From Cardinalis cardinalis (Eukaryota; Chordata; Aves; Passeriformes; Cardinalidae), in the NCBI GenBank assembly GCA_014549065.1, contig JACDOX010000118.1, forward strand, positions 1,094,132-1,158,131: 64,000 nt of DNA, written 5' to 3'. Below, one piece after another: positions 1 to 13,100 of this stretch. Numbering within the stretch: position 1 is the first letter of the stretch; each line of letters starts with the position of its first letter. Made by a program: the position numbers and the translations under genes. Below the pieces are notes generated by a model. The model made no database searches, was not told the DNA's origin, and saw only the letters and a list, made by a program, of their open reading frames with translations.

Positions 1-542
1 TTATTATCAACACATTAAAGTTATCTAGTAGGTTGTTCTGCTTTAATTTGTTTGCAGATTACAAACAGGTCCATGTAACTCCGTATCCCTCAATAAGTCA
101 GACCAAATACCATCACACATCTTCCAAGCAGCTCACAGTTAACAATGTAATTTCCTTCCTTTCAATTTCTACCCTCTTCTTCTCTCTGCAGTGTTGTTTC
201 CAAGTTGTCTTCTTACTACTCTGAAACTCACAGAAAGATTTCTATGCTCTTACAAAAGCCACACTTTAATCAAAGTTTTCAAGGCAATATTCATGCACTT
301 AGAGGCAATGATTCCAGATGTGAATAACTCAGAGGAGCTTCACAGTTTGGTTTAACACTCGTTTGACAAAGACACACTGCTAACTCACAGCTGTACCATC
401 CATTCAGGCTCCCACACTTGGTGTGGTGCCATTCACTGTGTCCAGGACACTTTAGAAAGCTGTGTTTCGCATAAATACAGAAGCAGCTGCTTAGCTATGG
501 ATGGAGGAAAGTCTTACTATGTTAATGTCATTCTGAAACACA
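1..542. other. upstream flank, no gene seen
   Basis: AT-rich single-copy-looking DNA upstream of the CUL1 promoter. I see no exon, RNA gene or recognisable repeat here before the CR1 element begins at about 543. Confidence 0.5.
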
Positions 543-1195
543 TGGAATCATAGAATGTTAAGGGTTTGGAATGGACCTTAAAGATCATCTAGTCTCAACA
601 TCCCCTGCCACGTGCAGGGACACTTCCCTGGCCTTAAACACTGCCAGGGCTGGGGCATCCACAACTTCCCTGGACAACTTACTCCCTTGTCCCAGCACTT
701 CACCACACTCACAGTAAAGAACTTCCAAATATCTAACTTTAAATTCCCTTTGTTGAATTTGTACCTAATTACTCTGTGTCTTATCACTACAGTTCCTGTC
801 AAAGAGTCCCTCTCCAGCTTCCCTCTAGGATTCTTCAGATACTGGAAGGTTGCTGAGGTCTCCACACAACCTCCTCTTCTCCAGGCGGAACAGCCACATC
901 TTTCTCAGCCTGTGTTCATGGGGGAGGTGTTCCAGTCCTTTTATCAGCTTCGAGGCCTCCTTTTGGCTTGCCCCAAGAGCTGCACGTCCTTCTGATGTCA
1001 GGGACACCAGAACTGTACACCGCACTCCAGCTGGGGTCTCATCAAAGAGCAGAGGGGCAGAATTACCTCCCTCGCCTGCTGGCCCAACGCTGCTTTTGAT
1101 GCAGCTCAACTTCGATTGGCTTTTTGGCTTGCGAGCGCACACCTGCTGGCTCATGTTGAGTTTTTCATCAACCATCGCTCTCAAGTCTTTCAGCC
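543..1195 (-). mobile_element. CR1 LINE fragment, reverse orientation
   Basis: The segment starts with the reverse complement of the avian CR1 3' end (ATCATAGAATG at 546-556, then GACCTTAAAGATCATCTAG at 574-592). It continues through familiar CR1 blocks: the 'cactgccagggctggggcat' region, the 'cagcctgtgttcatgggg' region, and the 'gctggctcatgttgag' region near 1148. The copy is 5'-truncated, diverged and without usable coding capacity. It ends roughly 50 bp before the CpG island begins and about 350 bp before the inferred CUL1 first exon. The family is confident from memory of the CR1 consensus; the subfamily is not determined. Confidence 0.9.
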
Positions 1196-1239
1196 CATCC
1201 TTCAGCTCTTCTGGCACTGGACTAACTTGGGGAGGGGTC

Positions 1240-2130
1240 AGAGCAACGACCCCTGGGGCAGGGCAGGGCACGGCCTGGCAGCCAAGGAGATGGCGGTCGG
1301 TCGGCCAGCCTCTCCCGCCGAGCCGCTCATGCGGGCGGGCAGGCTCCGCCGGAGGCCGAGGCTGAGGCCCAGCCCCACCGAGCCCCGCAAGCGCGGGCAG
1401 CCGCAACCCCGCTTCCCCGCCCGCCGTGAGCCGGGGCGGGGCGGCTGCGAGGGGCGGCGCCTCCGCGATCCCCGGGCCGCGCCGGGGGGAGGCGGCGGCG
1501 GCGGCGGATCCGGGCCCGGCGGAGGCGGAAGGGGCGGGCGGACGTGGCCCTGACTCTGCGGGACGCGCGATGCTGGTGAGTGCAGGGAGGCCGCGGCGTT
1601 GTGTCGCAGCGAGGCCTGGCCCAGCCCGGGCCGGCCAAGCAGGACGCGAAGGCGGCGGCGCGGGGCCCGGCACTGAGTCACGCCGCGGGGAACGGGGCAA
1701 GGGGCGGTCGGGCCCGGCCCGCCCGCCCGCCTTTCTTCTCCCGGGCGCGCTCCCGGCCCCGGAGCGCGGGGGCGGCGGTGGTGGCTGCCCGGCCCGCTCG
1801 TGGATCCGGCCCTGGAGCCGTGGGCCGGGCCGGAGCGGGGAGGCCGCGAGCTGCGCACTCAGAACGCCTCGCCCCCGCCGGGGTGCGGGAGGGCCCCGCT
1901 GGCTGCCCGGTTTCGCAGGATCTGCCCGGCCGCCGGGGGGCTGCCCGCTCCCTCCCTTCGTCCCCGTCCTTCCCCCGTGACCGCGGCCCCCGCATGGCCA
2001 GGGCGCCTCGGTGGCTGCCCCAGCCTTTCCGTCCCGCCCTGGCGGCTCTCAGACCTCGGGCCCGTCCTCCCGCAGCCTTCGCTGTGCCCCCCTCGGTCCC
2101 GGGACTGCCCACCCCAGCCATCCCAGGCCC
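1240..2130 (+). promoter_or_regulatory. CUL1: CpG-island promoter of CUL1
   Basis: This is a dense GC- and CpG-rich block in otherwise AT-rich DNA. It contains GGGGCGGGG-type Sp1/KLF boxes near 1433-1442 and 1530-1538 and a YY1-like core (GATGGCGG, 1289-1296). There is an antioxidant-response-like TGACTCTGC (1551-1559) and an AP-1-type TGAGTCA (1674-1680). No TATA box is evident, as expected for a housekeeping gene. Long open frames on both strands here result from the base composition and are not genes. The transcription start cannot be fixed from sequence alone. Confidence 0.85.
1500..1575 (+). other. CUL1: CUL1 non-coding exon 1 (3' boundary inferred)
   Basis: A consensus donor follows CTG at 1575 (gtgagt, 1576-1581) inside the CpG island. 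This is a reasonable end for the 5' UTR exon that must precede the acceptor at 16556-16557. The start given is nominal, because the transcription start site is unknown. The exon ends in ATGCTG, so splicing to exon 2 would create a short upstream reading frame. Other donors in the island cannot be excluded. Confidence 0.5.
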
Positions 2131-5100
2131 TGCTCCTCCCACGCCTCTGCCCTCTTTTTTCCCTGTGAGCTTTTGTCCGTAACCTCACCGGGCGCTGTTC
2201 TGGGGAGTTCACCTGCTCTCTGTCCTCCCTGTCCTTTCCTGTGCTGCTTCCTTTCACCCTGTTCATTCCAGCAATCCCCACAGCCCTAGTGACAGTCAGG
2301 TCTGTCTAGGAGACATTCCCTAGTGCTCTCAGTACCATTGTGGCTGGGGGATTTTTGCCATAGTTCATCTCGGTCAACTTCTCTAGGTTTCTCTTGCTCT
2401 CAAGGAGTGTGCGCCAGGCTTCCCCTTGTTGCCACCTACTGTTGTGGCCTTACCAGAGAAGGTGCCCCTGTAGCCTTTTGTCTGTTTGTGTACTTACTGT
2501 CTCTCTCCAGATGAATAGTCTTGCATTTTTTTGTTTCAAACAACCAGCTCATTTGTTTCCCTGTAACTTTGCCAATGCAAGCTGAGTGTGTCCTGATTTG
2601 GGATCCTTTCTCCATCCTTCTTGTTTCCTTCTGAAGTTATATTCCAGCACTGTCATTACCCCTCTGTTACCTTTCCCCTTCCAGTTTTCTTCTGCCCAGT
2701 AACCATTTCCTTCTTCATGTTTTTTTGCCCTTCTGATCTTACTTTCCTGTCATTACAACCTTCTTTGTGATCTCACCTAATACTCTTTTCTCTGCACATA
2801 CTCCTTTCCTCTGTGGATTCATACGCTGTCTCCCCCACTTTGTATTTAAATCCTCTAGCTATGCCTTTGAGGAGAAAGGAATTTTACCCTAGTTTATCTG
2901 AATACTTGTGTTCTGGTTTCAGCTGTCATAGAGTTAAACACTGAAAGGGCAGAGATTAATTACGTGTTTTACCTTATTTTGTTTTTGATTTTTTACTGAC
3001 TTCTTCAATAACTTTTCCCTTGATATATGTGTTCATATATAATCATGTACCGCAGCCCTAATACAGACACAGGCCCTAATGCTACTTAGGGAGAAAAAAT
3101 TCTCTATTGGAAATCCTTTTGGCAGGACTGGGANGAATACTCCATGGGGGCCGGAAATACCTGGTGGCTACATAGCTTGAATTAGGCTAAATAATGTTTG
3201 TAATACCATGTTGTGGATTGGTGCTTAGTTGAAATGGAGTGTATTTGGGATGCCTCCTCTTTGGGGAAGTAGCAAGATACTATACAGGTACCACAGTACG
3301 TAGTTTTTACTCTCAATGAACTGCTGTAATGTTGTGTGTTGATGATTACGTGTCTGTGTGGCATCAGCACTTTGTGTTTCTGCTNGTGACTTGACCAGAA
3401 AGAAGTCTTTTCCATCTGCTCTGTAGCTTCTTATTTTCAGTATTTGTTGTTCAACTTCTTGTTTTGTGTCTGTCTTACTTGCTTCAGTTCTTAGATTGGT
3501 TACATTTCACAGTCATCTCATGACCACATGTTTGAGGTGCAGTTTAAGCACTGGACACACTTGCCCATGGAGGCATGGTGAGCACATTTGACATCGGGAT
3601 TAATTTGTACACCTAACTCAGAATCCCAGTTCAGTGCCTTGCATTAACAGTGTCTCTGGAGGAAACTTTCCTTTGCTTATCCAGGTATCACATAGAAAAC
3701 AGTCTTAGTTTGGGCACCGAAATTAGGCATATGCATTTTGCTCCTTGGCTGACTAAATAGTGGTGGTGGTTTAGCAAAATGATTCTTCTTCCACCTTGCT
3801 CCTTTGTACGCTGGTTTGAACTGGCATTAAAACTTGGGCCTGTTGCTTGAACCATTGACATGAGAAAATCGCATTGCTTTAAATTAAATAACCTAAATTC
3901 ATTTAAAATAAGTGGATGCACACCCTTATTTGGATACTGCTTTGGGGGGTGCCTCATTTTTGATTTAGCTTATTTGTAGTCTTGGGTTTTAGATGTATTA
4001 TTATGAAAACAATACTGAGTCCTTAGAGAAAGTTCTCAGGTACTCAGCTTAAGATTATCCTACAGCTTGTGTGTTAACATCTCAGAGTACTGCTTTTCAT
4101 CTGTTGTGGTTCTTAGATAGGCCCTAGTTTTGTGTAGTTAAGATTATTTCAGTGGGGCCTAACTTAATGATGAANCATATCCCACGTGCCAGTGGTTGCA
4201 TGGACTGGAAATACTTGGAATCTTTTCTCTTGCCACTGAAGTTTGATTTTTTTTTTTATTAATCAAAAACCCCACAAAATTCTAGTGAATTAAACAGCTT
4301 TAAAGATGCTCCATTTGCACTTACACTATTCTCAACATCAAGAATTTGTATTATTATGAGCTTGAAGTGAGGAATTTCCAAGTAAGAGGTCAGTATGTTA
4401 CCAACTCTGCTGTTGTACTTCCTGTGCTGTCCAACAGGGTCTGTCTCTGTGCATCAGAAGGAAAGCAGGGCAGATGTCCCACTTGGATGGGATATCAGGA
4501 GGATGTGCACAGGCAATCGTAGCAGCCTGCAGCTTGGTGCAGTCTTCCTGCTGCACAGACCTGGAAGAAAGAAGAGTGTGGAAAACTTGGCCCTGGAAGT
4601 TCTGCATGTGCTTTAGGAATGCATGATCTCGTTTTAAATAGAATACTTAGNTGCTAGCATGTTTTTTAGGTAAAAGTACACTAATGGGAAAATTTTAGAT
4701 AACTTTTCAAGTTTATCTCCATGTAAGAAGTGGTTGTTGGAACCAACATTAAGAGGTCTGGTTACAAATTATAATCTATTCAGTGTGCAAACTTAAACAG
4801 CTATTTTTTTGGTTTGTTATGGAGACCACTGAGTGTCCCTTGCTTGATAAAGGAGAATTTTCAGTAAGAAAATATAATTATTGGAAAAATTACAGAGACA
4901 TGTTGAGTTTGTCTACATGAGTAACTTACTGTTTTATTGTAAGAGTTGTAGGTTTTTCAGTAGAAGAACTACTAGAACAAGAACAGATTGGCTGTTCATG
5001 TTTCTACAGCGCTGCAGTCCAGACCTGTTACAGACATGACTAAATGACTGGTAATAAAATTGCTCTGAGCTGATGTGCCCTGCTATAGTGCTGTAACTTG

Positions 5101-5609
5101 TAGCCTTTAATGTAACCACAGATTTAAACACTCCTTGCGTTATCCCAGCTTCTGGAAAGAGCACTGCTACTGCTTTAGGAAATAATCTGTGTCCCAGTGG
5201 GTAGTTCTCTGTCAGTTTTCTCTTTACCCACAGAGACTTCTGATGTCACAAGAGAGAGCCTCTTCCTGTTGCTGCCTTACCTCTTCTTGTAAATGATACA
5301 AGTCAAAATCAAATACATATTTTTTTTAACTAAACCAAACATTGATTACATTCCACTTTATTTAATGTAGTGTTTTTCAACTCCTTCTTTACCTATGAAC
5401 CTTAGAAAAATTAATGAAGGCTACTGTGAAAATAGGAAAATAGTATTTCATTTTGCACTTCAGGGAATGGATGTAGAGTCATATGTAAATTTTTGCCAGA
5501 GTTGGTGTCTCTTTCTCTCCAAAATTTTGCTACTTTCTTTGCCAGTAGTATCCTGGACTTGTAAAACGAAGCAGGTGACACTCACTCTCTGTTCTGTTCT
5601 CTGGTGACT

Positions 5610-6125
5610 CTTACCTATAGCCCTGCATCCAGCTCTGTGGCATCCAGTGCAAGAAAGACATGCAGTTATTGGAACAGATCCAGGGAGGGCCACAGAAGTG
5701 ATCAGTGATGGAGCACCTCTCCTATAGCTGAGAAAGTTGGGTTGTTTAGCCTGGCGAGGAGAAAGTTCCAGGGTGACCTTTGAGGCTTTCATTTAGTGTA
5801 TAAAGAAGGGGGATTATGAGAAAGATGGAGAGAGACTTTTTACAAAGGCATGTAGTGGCAGGACAAAGGACATAAATTTTAAGTGGAAAGAGGGAAGATT
5901 TAAATTGGTTATAAGGAAGGAATTCTTTACTTTGGTGGGTGGTGAGGCATTGGAGCAGGTTAACCAGAGAAGTTGTGGATACCCCATTTCTGGCAGTGTT
6001 CAAGGCCAGGTTGGATGGGGCTTTGAGCATCCTGATCTGGTGCAAGATGTTTGTCTGTGGCAGAGGGGTGGTTACTACGTGATGTTTAAAGGTGCCTTTC
6101 AATCCAAACCATTTTGTGGTTCTTG
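5610..6125 (+). mobile_element. CR1 LINE 3' fragment
   Basis: The copy is in forward orientation. Typical CR1 3' blocks are recognisable: 'ttgtttagcctggcgagga', 'gtggtgaggcattggagcag', 'gttcaaggccaggttggatg' and the terminal 'tcaatccaaaccattttg'. It is 5'-truncated and frame-broken, and only the last 0.5 kb of the element remains. It lies in CUL1 intron 1 in the sense orientation. Confidence 0.9.
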
Positions 6126-8684
6126 AATTAACAGTGTAACGTCAACGTGATACTCTTCCAAAATCTCAGGGAAAAAATTTATATCATCGCCTTTTCTTCC
6201 CCTTTGGATTGTTCTGGTTTTGGAATCAAAAGGTTCCCTGCTTTAGTTTGGTCTAGTGAATACAAGGCATTGCTTGACAGCAGGACTAAGAATAAAGGAT
6301 TAAGAAAATACCTGTTCTCTGAAATCTTTGTAGTTATGCACTAGATTTGAATATCAGTTCAATACCATTGACTTCTGTTTTTCTTTATATTAGAAGTAAC
6401 TAAAGTTGATATAAAATTCTCCTCTGTCTTTGGATTTGATTAGATTTGCTCTAGTTTATGTTGCTGTATGTCTCAAGCTTGGTGTTATTGAGCAGAAGAA
6501 ATGGATTTATATGTAAGATGGTGAGGATCATGGTGATGCAAAGTTTCTGCACTGCAGGGAGCTCCTCACTCTTCCCTGATAATGTTCTTATCTTTTGAAG
6601 ACATTCACATCTTCTCCTATTTTATTGGAGACTGGTGGCTTTGCTACTGGGACCCGGATGTATTTGATTCATTAATAAACACAGTAGAAAAAAAGTTAGG
6701 TTTTTAAATTTGAGGCAGGGAGGTACAAAAATTCGGGTTATTAGTAAGGCTATTTCAGCCATAACTGAAGTCAGAAACTTCTTGTATTTTTAATATGCAT
6801 TTGATGTAACTTGGCTTTTTGTTCCTCTGTGTTTCAGGCTGGACAGTATCTTAATGTAGATTAGAGTTCAGAGCTGAGGCTGGTGGTGTGACCTTAGTTC
6901 ACCCTGTTTTGCTCTGTAATTTAAACTTAATTTCATATGTAAATTTGCAAGCTCTTCTAGTCTCACAAGCAGTGGAGACTGTCAACTGGAAGTTTTATCT
7001 AAAGTTTGGAGGACTGAATTAGGGGGAAAAAAGAGAATTTTAGGAAGTACTTCATCTTTTGTTAACTGTTAGTCTTTTCATCTTGCTTTTCATGGTAATA
7101 ATTTAATGGGCAAATGTGCTGCTTGCTTCTGGGTAGCCAAAGGATAAACTTTTCACTGTACAATTGAAAATGCTTTTTTAGAATGTTTGCTTNTTTTAAG
7201 AAAACAGACTGTTCTCTTACTCTCTTTTTTCAGCCATAACTTTGAAGAAGTTTTGTTGTTTCTGAAAGTGTGCCTATACTAGGATGCTGTCACTAATAGG
7301 AGTTGTATAAAATAAAAGTTTATATCCTTAAGTAGTTAAATTGATTTTGTTAGATTCTAATGCAGGCTTAGCTTTAAAACTTAATGGTGCAAGCTTAATC
7401 AAAAAGATGGAGGATTTAAATGTGGGTGTTAGGGATGTGTGGCAATTTAACTTTTACAAAATTAGGTTAAATTGCTTCACTTCTATACCAAGGGTGCCTG
7501 TTGCAGTCATTAGAGATCAAAACTGATTAATAATTTGCTGAAATGATACTGAATTTAAGCAGAACTAACTTTTTGTGAGATATAAATTCTTTACTATAAG
7601 TTAAGGCTGCTAGAATTCAGACTTTGTAGTTGAACCAGAAGAATTACATACAAATCCCTTTCTAGATTTTAATGAGAAAGTTCTCAGTCTTGGGCTGACT
7701 GTATTTAGGCATCTGGAATGAAATATGTGAGAGGTGTGCTGTTCATTGCCAACAGTGTTTGCAGCATTACACCACAGTAGGAATCAAGATCACTGGCACG
7801 TATATCCATGCACTTAATGTAAACATTATTTAAAAGGAAAATAAGAAAATAAGGAGGGAGCAGCTTTCACAGGTCATGATTTTGTCACATGCAGGAAATG
7901 AATGTAAGTAACTGCAACAGTCCTTGATTTATCCATTATTTGTCTCTTCAGAGTGAGACATTAGTATGAAGGTGATTATGGGAGGAAACCCTTCAGTATT
8001 TAAGCTGTGCTCTTGTAGTACATTCAGATATCTTAAAATATCAAAGTGTTTGCAAGATTAGTCGGTGTGACCGTCATCTTTATTTATAAATTGAAGTGGC
8101 AAACTGGATTGCCTTGATAAATTGAGCTCTTGCACAAATAACAAGAGGAAAGAAGTTGTAAAATTAGGAAGCTGTTGGGAAGAGATTCCAGCCAGAATTG
8201 GTTTTTGCTTGTTAGCAACATGATAATGGTTTTTTAAAGTTATTGGTAAGAACTGCTGCCTTCCAAGAGCATGGAAAAACTCTGTGGAAATATTATTGCA
8301 GGTGAAAATTCCTGTTTGTGTCTTTAACAGGGCCGTGTGAAAGTGTATGTTGTGGTGTGTTGAATGCTGTTATAACGTTGGGGGATTTGTGTTCAGGTTC
8401 AGAGGCTTGCCCTGGATGTTCTGGTGGAGGGTATGCTGTGTCTGAAGCAAGCTGTAAGACAACACTGTTTTCTTGGTGGAGATCAGTAGGATTATGATGT
8501 TTTAACTTATTAAGTTGGATTTAGTTGAAGTTTTGATGTCTGGTGAGGTCTTTTGGGAAAACAGGTTCTCATAACTAAGAATTGTCCTTGCAGGATCATT
8601 AAGGTCTCTAAACTGGCCCAAGGTATTTCAGAGTTTCTAACCCTTCTGTGTTTTTTCTTTCTGAATTGCATTGGATTTAACTCC

Positions 8685-8775
8685 CTGCTGCTGTTGTTTT
8701 GTTTTTGTGGCTTTTTGCGGCGGTGTTTGGTTGGGGTTTTTTTGTGTGGTTTTTTTGTGGGTTTTTTTTCCCCCT
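8685..8775 (+). repeat. G/T-rich low-complexity tract
   Basis: This run is almost free of A and C on the + strand, with repeated GGTTTTTTT and GGGTTTTTTTT units. It would be a long GU-rich stretch in the CUL1 pre-mRNA. No gene is seen here. Confidence 0.6.
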
Positions 8776-9069
8776 TTCTAAGGAAACAAGGTATATTACT
8801 CTATCTTCTGCTTGGAATGTTGGGTATCTAGCAATTTTCATGGCTTGTCCTCCCTCATTTTCCTTTGCTGCATCTTCCTGACTGAATCAAGAAGTGCATC
8901 TTCATGTGCATCGTCCTTCATTATTTATGTTTATTTGGGTTTCACTGGGCTTTGTTTAGTCTTTTGCTTTCTTGTTTGTTTTGTTTTTTGTTTGGGTTTA
9001 TGTAGGTTGTATCCTATGTATGATTTAAGCCAGAGAAAAAGTGGGAATATTCAGGACTCTTTATCTTAC

Positions 9070-10121
9070 TGTGGTGGTTTGACCCTGATTGCATGCCAGG
9101 TATCCACCAAAGCCCCTCCATCACTCCCCTCAAGTAGGCAGAGGAGGAAAAAATACAATGAAAGGCTCATGAGTTGAGATAAGGACAGGGACAAGTCTCT
9201 CATTGATTACTATCATGGGCAAAACAGACTGGTCTTGGGCAAATCAATTGAATTTATTATTAATCAAAATCAGAGCAAGTTAATGAAAAGTAAAACAAAT
9301 TTTTAAAACACCTTTCCCCCCACCTCTCCCTCCTTCTCGGGCTCTACCTCCCCCCGCCAGCAGCACAGGGAGGCAGGGGCTGAGGTATGGTGAGTTCACC
9401 ACAGGCTGTTTCTACCACTGCTCAGGGAGAAGAGTCCTTCTCCTGCTCTGACATGGGATCTTCNCCTGGGGAACAGTTCTCCAGAAACTTATCTTGCATC
9501 AGTCCTTCCCATGGTCTGCAGCTCTTCTTTGATGTGGGTCTCTTTCCATAGGGTGCAGTCCTTCAGGCACAGCCTGCTCCAGCATGGGTTCCCCACAGGG
9601 TCATAAGTCCTGCTAGGAAACCTGCTCCAACATGGGATTCCCGTGAGCTCACAGCCTCCTTTCAGGCATCCACCTGCTCTCACATGAGTGAGAGTCACAT
9701 GGAGTCTCCTCCATGGGCTGCAGGTGGAAATTTGCATCCCTGTGGTCTGTGAGTGGGTTTCTGCATCCCTGTGTTCCTCCATGGGCTGCAGGGGCATGGC
9801 TGTTTCACCATGATCTCACAGTCTGCGGGGGAATCTCTGCTCTGGTGCCTTGTCCTCCATTGACCTTGGTGTCTGCAGCGTTTCTCTCACATATTCCTCT
9901 CTTCTCTGAGTGCAATTACGTCTGTGCAATATTTTCCTTTTTCAATATATACTGACAGAGTTGTTACTGCCATCTCTGGTTGGCACAGCCTTGGCCAGTG
10001 GTAGATCCATCCTGGAGCTGGCTGGCATTGGCTCTCTTGGACTTGGGGAGAGCTACAGCCAGTTTCTTACCCCTGTAGTCCCCCCTGCCACTACCAAAAC
10101 CTGCCGCACAAACCCACTACA
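9070..10121. mobile_element. endogenous retrovirus LTR (probable solo LTR)
   Basis: This block of about 1.05 kb starts TGTGGTGGTTTGACCCTG and ends in ...CACTACA, giving the TG...CA termini expected of an LTR. It has the layout of an abundant avian LTR: an AT-rich stretch with 'tttattattaatcaaaatc', then a GC-rich array of degenerate 'ctgctccagcatgggttccc' motifs. I see no gag, pol or env remnant adjoining it, so a solo LTR is most likely. The five bases on each side (cttac and ttctg) do not match, so no target-site duplication is visible. The orientation and exact family are unassigned. Confidence 0.7.
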
Positions 10122-13100
10122 TTCTGTAAAACTTTCTCCCTTCTCTTCAGTGCACCCATATCTTGACTTGATTCTTTTTGTTCTTTTNCTAATCTGCAGC
10201 ATTCCTTTTTCCAGGATGTAAAAGCTGAGTGTTTGAAGGACCTATGAAGCACATGAACTGGAGGTTCAGTTAAAAAATACTGTAGGGTCTGTGTCCTGTT
10301 TTTGACACAGGAATATGCAAGACTTTTGGTTAGAAAGGACATTCATTTTAGGAGCAATCTGCAAACTTTCTACATAAGGATTATTTCAACAGCAAAGTGA
10401 ACTCTCTCTGAAGATGGCCATCCAAAACTTGAAATGTTTTACCTATGTAGTATTTAAGGATGTAGTCCCTTGCACTGTTTTCCGGATTGATGTTGATGCA
10501 GTAAAACAACCATAAAACTTATTGTTTGTGGGATTCTGAGTATTGGCCAGAGTTTACTTTGGCTGGAGTTGCAGAAGGGAGAGTTAGCTTGTATAGAATA
10601 TGATAGCAAATCTTATTGAGTCTAGATCTACTCTTTGTTCATGAGGCAGCACTTATATGTTGGAGTATGGTGTNGGTTGTTTGGGTTTTTTGTATTAGCT
10701 GTGGCATTATTGTAGGGAGATATCTGTCAAAAGCTGCTGGAATTGTTTCTTCAAGAAAGACAAAGTTAAAGCTGTAAGGAAGAAATAAAGAGTGTTAAAG
10801 AGCTGGTAAAAGAATAGGCAAAGAGAAAATGTGGCACGCTCCAAGTTTCTTGGTTTTTTTCTGATGAATAGTTGTTGATATTTTAGAAAAATCCTTGTAT
10901 TCAGGCATACAGATGAACCACATGAGTTAAAAAGGCTTTAAGTGAGGACAGTAATGGATAATTTAAGTAAATAAGAAAAGTGTGAAAACTGCAATTCCAA
11001 GTTACTTACATATANTGTGTTTAAATTTGAACATAAAGTTGAATTTTAGAGTTTTTCTAGCTGTGAAGAACATGTCCAGGCTTTGTTTTATTTGTTCAGC
11101 TGGCAGCTGTATCATTGGCACATGAAGTAATGTAGGAGTGTATTAATTACAGTGCTTTAGATATCATTGATCAAACTGTAAAACACGGAGGAGGGGGCGT
11201 GGGGAGAACATTGGAGCCCAAAATGAAGTCATCGTTAGGGAGGTACAGTATTAACCACCCAAAATTCACACNAAATTTACACAACTTGGTCTTAAATTAC
11301 TGCCAAATTACACACACTTGCTGCTGCATATTTTTTTAAATGCTGTACGGAATTTTTTACCACCCAAAGACAACTTTTGGAAGGGATGAGTGCATGCATA
11401 CATCTTTGTTTTTTCTCATAATGAACTGAATTTAACTTCCTTGAAAATGAGATGAGCTAAAGCTTTTCACACTACATGTAGCTCAGTGTTTCGTAATAAT
11501 ACAGAGGAACTGAACATTGTAATTTTTGTCATTTGTCTCTTAAATATCTTTGTTGAAAAGGGAGAAAAAATTCTAGTATTTCTCTTCTGGTATTGATTTC
11601 TAGAATAACCATTTTTTACAATAGTTCTGTCATTTTGCTGGGGCACAGTGAAAATGTCTGCTATAGGCAAAGTCTCCAGATGTTGATTAATTATACATTT
11701 GTAGTATGTGAAGTGCTAAGGACATTATGCTTGTTTCTAGTCTTGCTTTAAGAATTGTCATGTGAAATGCATAAATTGTCTACCTAGCTCATAGCCTTTA
11801 TATTTAGTGGTCTAAAGTAATTCTGGACAGAAATGTGAGTGCTATATAATGTTGCATGCAGGACCATGGCTCAACCAAGCAATGTTACAGTCTAGAGCTN
11901 ATAATGCTAACACATCAGCTGAAGTCAAGATACTTCTAAAACCTTCAGCGTTATGAAGTTTCTAAACTTATTTTTAGTGACATCCATTCCACCATAGCTT
12001 ATTAGTGAAGCTTGCTTCTCTTCCCAAATGGATTCGGTGTAGTATGATTAACTCTGGTCACTTAAACTCATGCTGTTAGACATCCTCATATATGAAGTTA
12101 GACAAGAGATAAGTCTAGAGGTTGTGCCTCTTAATTGCGTCTTTAAAACTGTTTTATCTGGGCTCTTGCATCAGCTGGGAAACCTTGCTCTGAACCTCTG
12201 AGTTCTTACTGTGCAAGAAGCTGACAAGTTCAAGTTCTATCTGTAATTACTGAAGTAAACTATCTTGAAGGATGTAATTTAGAAATAAGGGGTTGTGGGA
12301 GAACAACAGGTGATGCACAGGTCTTGGGGCTGTAAAGCTGAAAGTTGTGTCATGTTAGGATTTAAAAATCGGGTATTTGCTCCAGCAGATTGCTTGGGAT
12401 GCTGAAAAGCTGGTGGGGTCTATTGCATTTTTTAGATAAAAGCTGGATTAACTTTCACATTTTCCTGAAGGCCTCTTCCAGCATACACATTATTTTCCTA
12501 AGAGGTGGGATATCTAAAAAAAGACTATTATTAGATTATCAATAAAAACAAGCCCAGTATTTTCTAATGCAATGTGTTTCCTTACATATCATGTTTATCT
12601 ATCATGATGCGTGTCCCTAAGTAATAAAGAAGAAGGAGTAACATTTCTTTTAAGTCCTTCAAGGTTGTTTTCAAGTTTNGGCAAAAGTGTTACCTCCTTT
12701 TGTTTAGACTGTTTTAATTGCAGTACTTGATTGCAGGGTTGAAAGATTGGCTGGCATTGAACACTATCATCCTGCTGCATCAAATTGTGCATATATTGTC
12801 TGGAAACTGCAGGGGTGATATTTCTCATGCAAATATAGCTGCTCCTGAAGCTATAATGAAGTTTGGGTTCTCTGGTCCAAAGCTGCAGAGTGGATGTTGC
12901 AACTCAGGCAGCTGATTTTGCCCTGGAAGCAGGTCAGCAGCAAGTCTGATCTATTTGGGCAAGAAAGTNCAGGAAGACCAGCTTGTGCACAGTCCTGCCA
13001 AGAGCACTTTGCAAGGGAGAGACCTCACTGATTTAAAGGTCGTGACTTTATGGTGAGGTTTTAATTCAGGCAGTTGCGCACAGTCTGGGCACTGAGAAAT

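Noticed and set aside
825..1858. Very long open frames on both strands over the CpG island and the adjoining CR1 (up to 291 codons)
   Set aside because: They are Pro/Arg/Gly/Ala-rich translations of GC-rich promoter DNA fused to CR1 sequence, overlap on both strands, and have no family signature.
7341..7526. 61-codon + strand frame in intron 1 with protein-like composition
   Set aside because: No good donor or phase partner; it shows that such frames arise by chance in this AT-rich DNA and tempers the claims made for intron 2.
9489..10342. Open frames of 80-103 codons
   Set aside because: They lie inside the LTR and are not genes.
12595..12915. Protein-like frames on both strands in CUL1 intron 1
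   Set aside because: The two frames overlap antisense, neither has convincing splice partners, and a premature stop and an ambiguous base interrupt context; likely chance.
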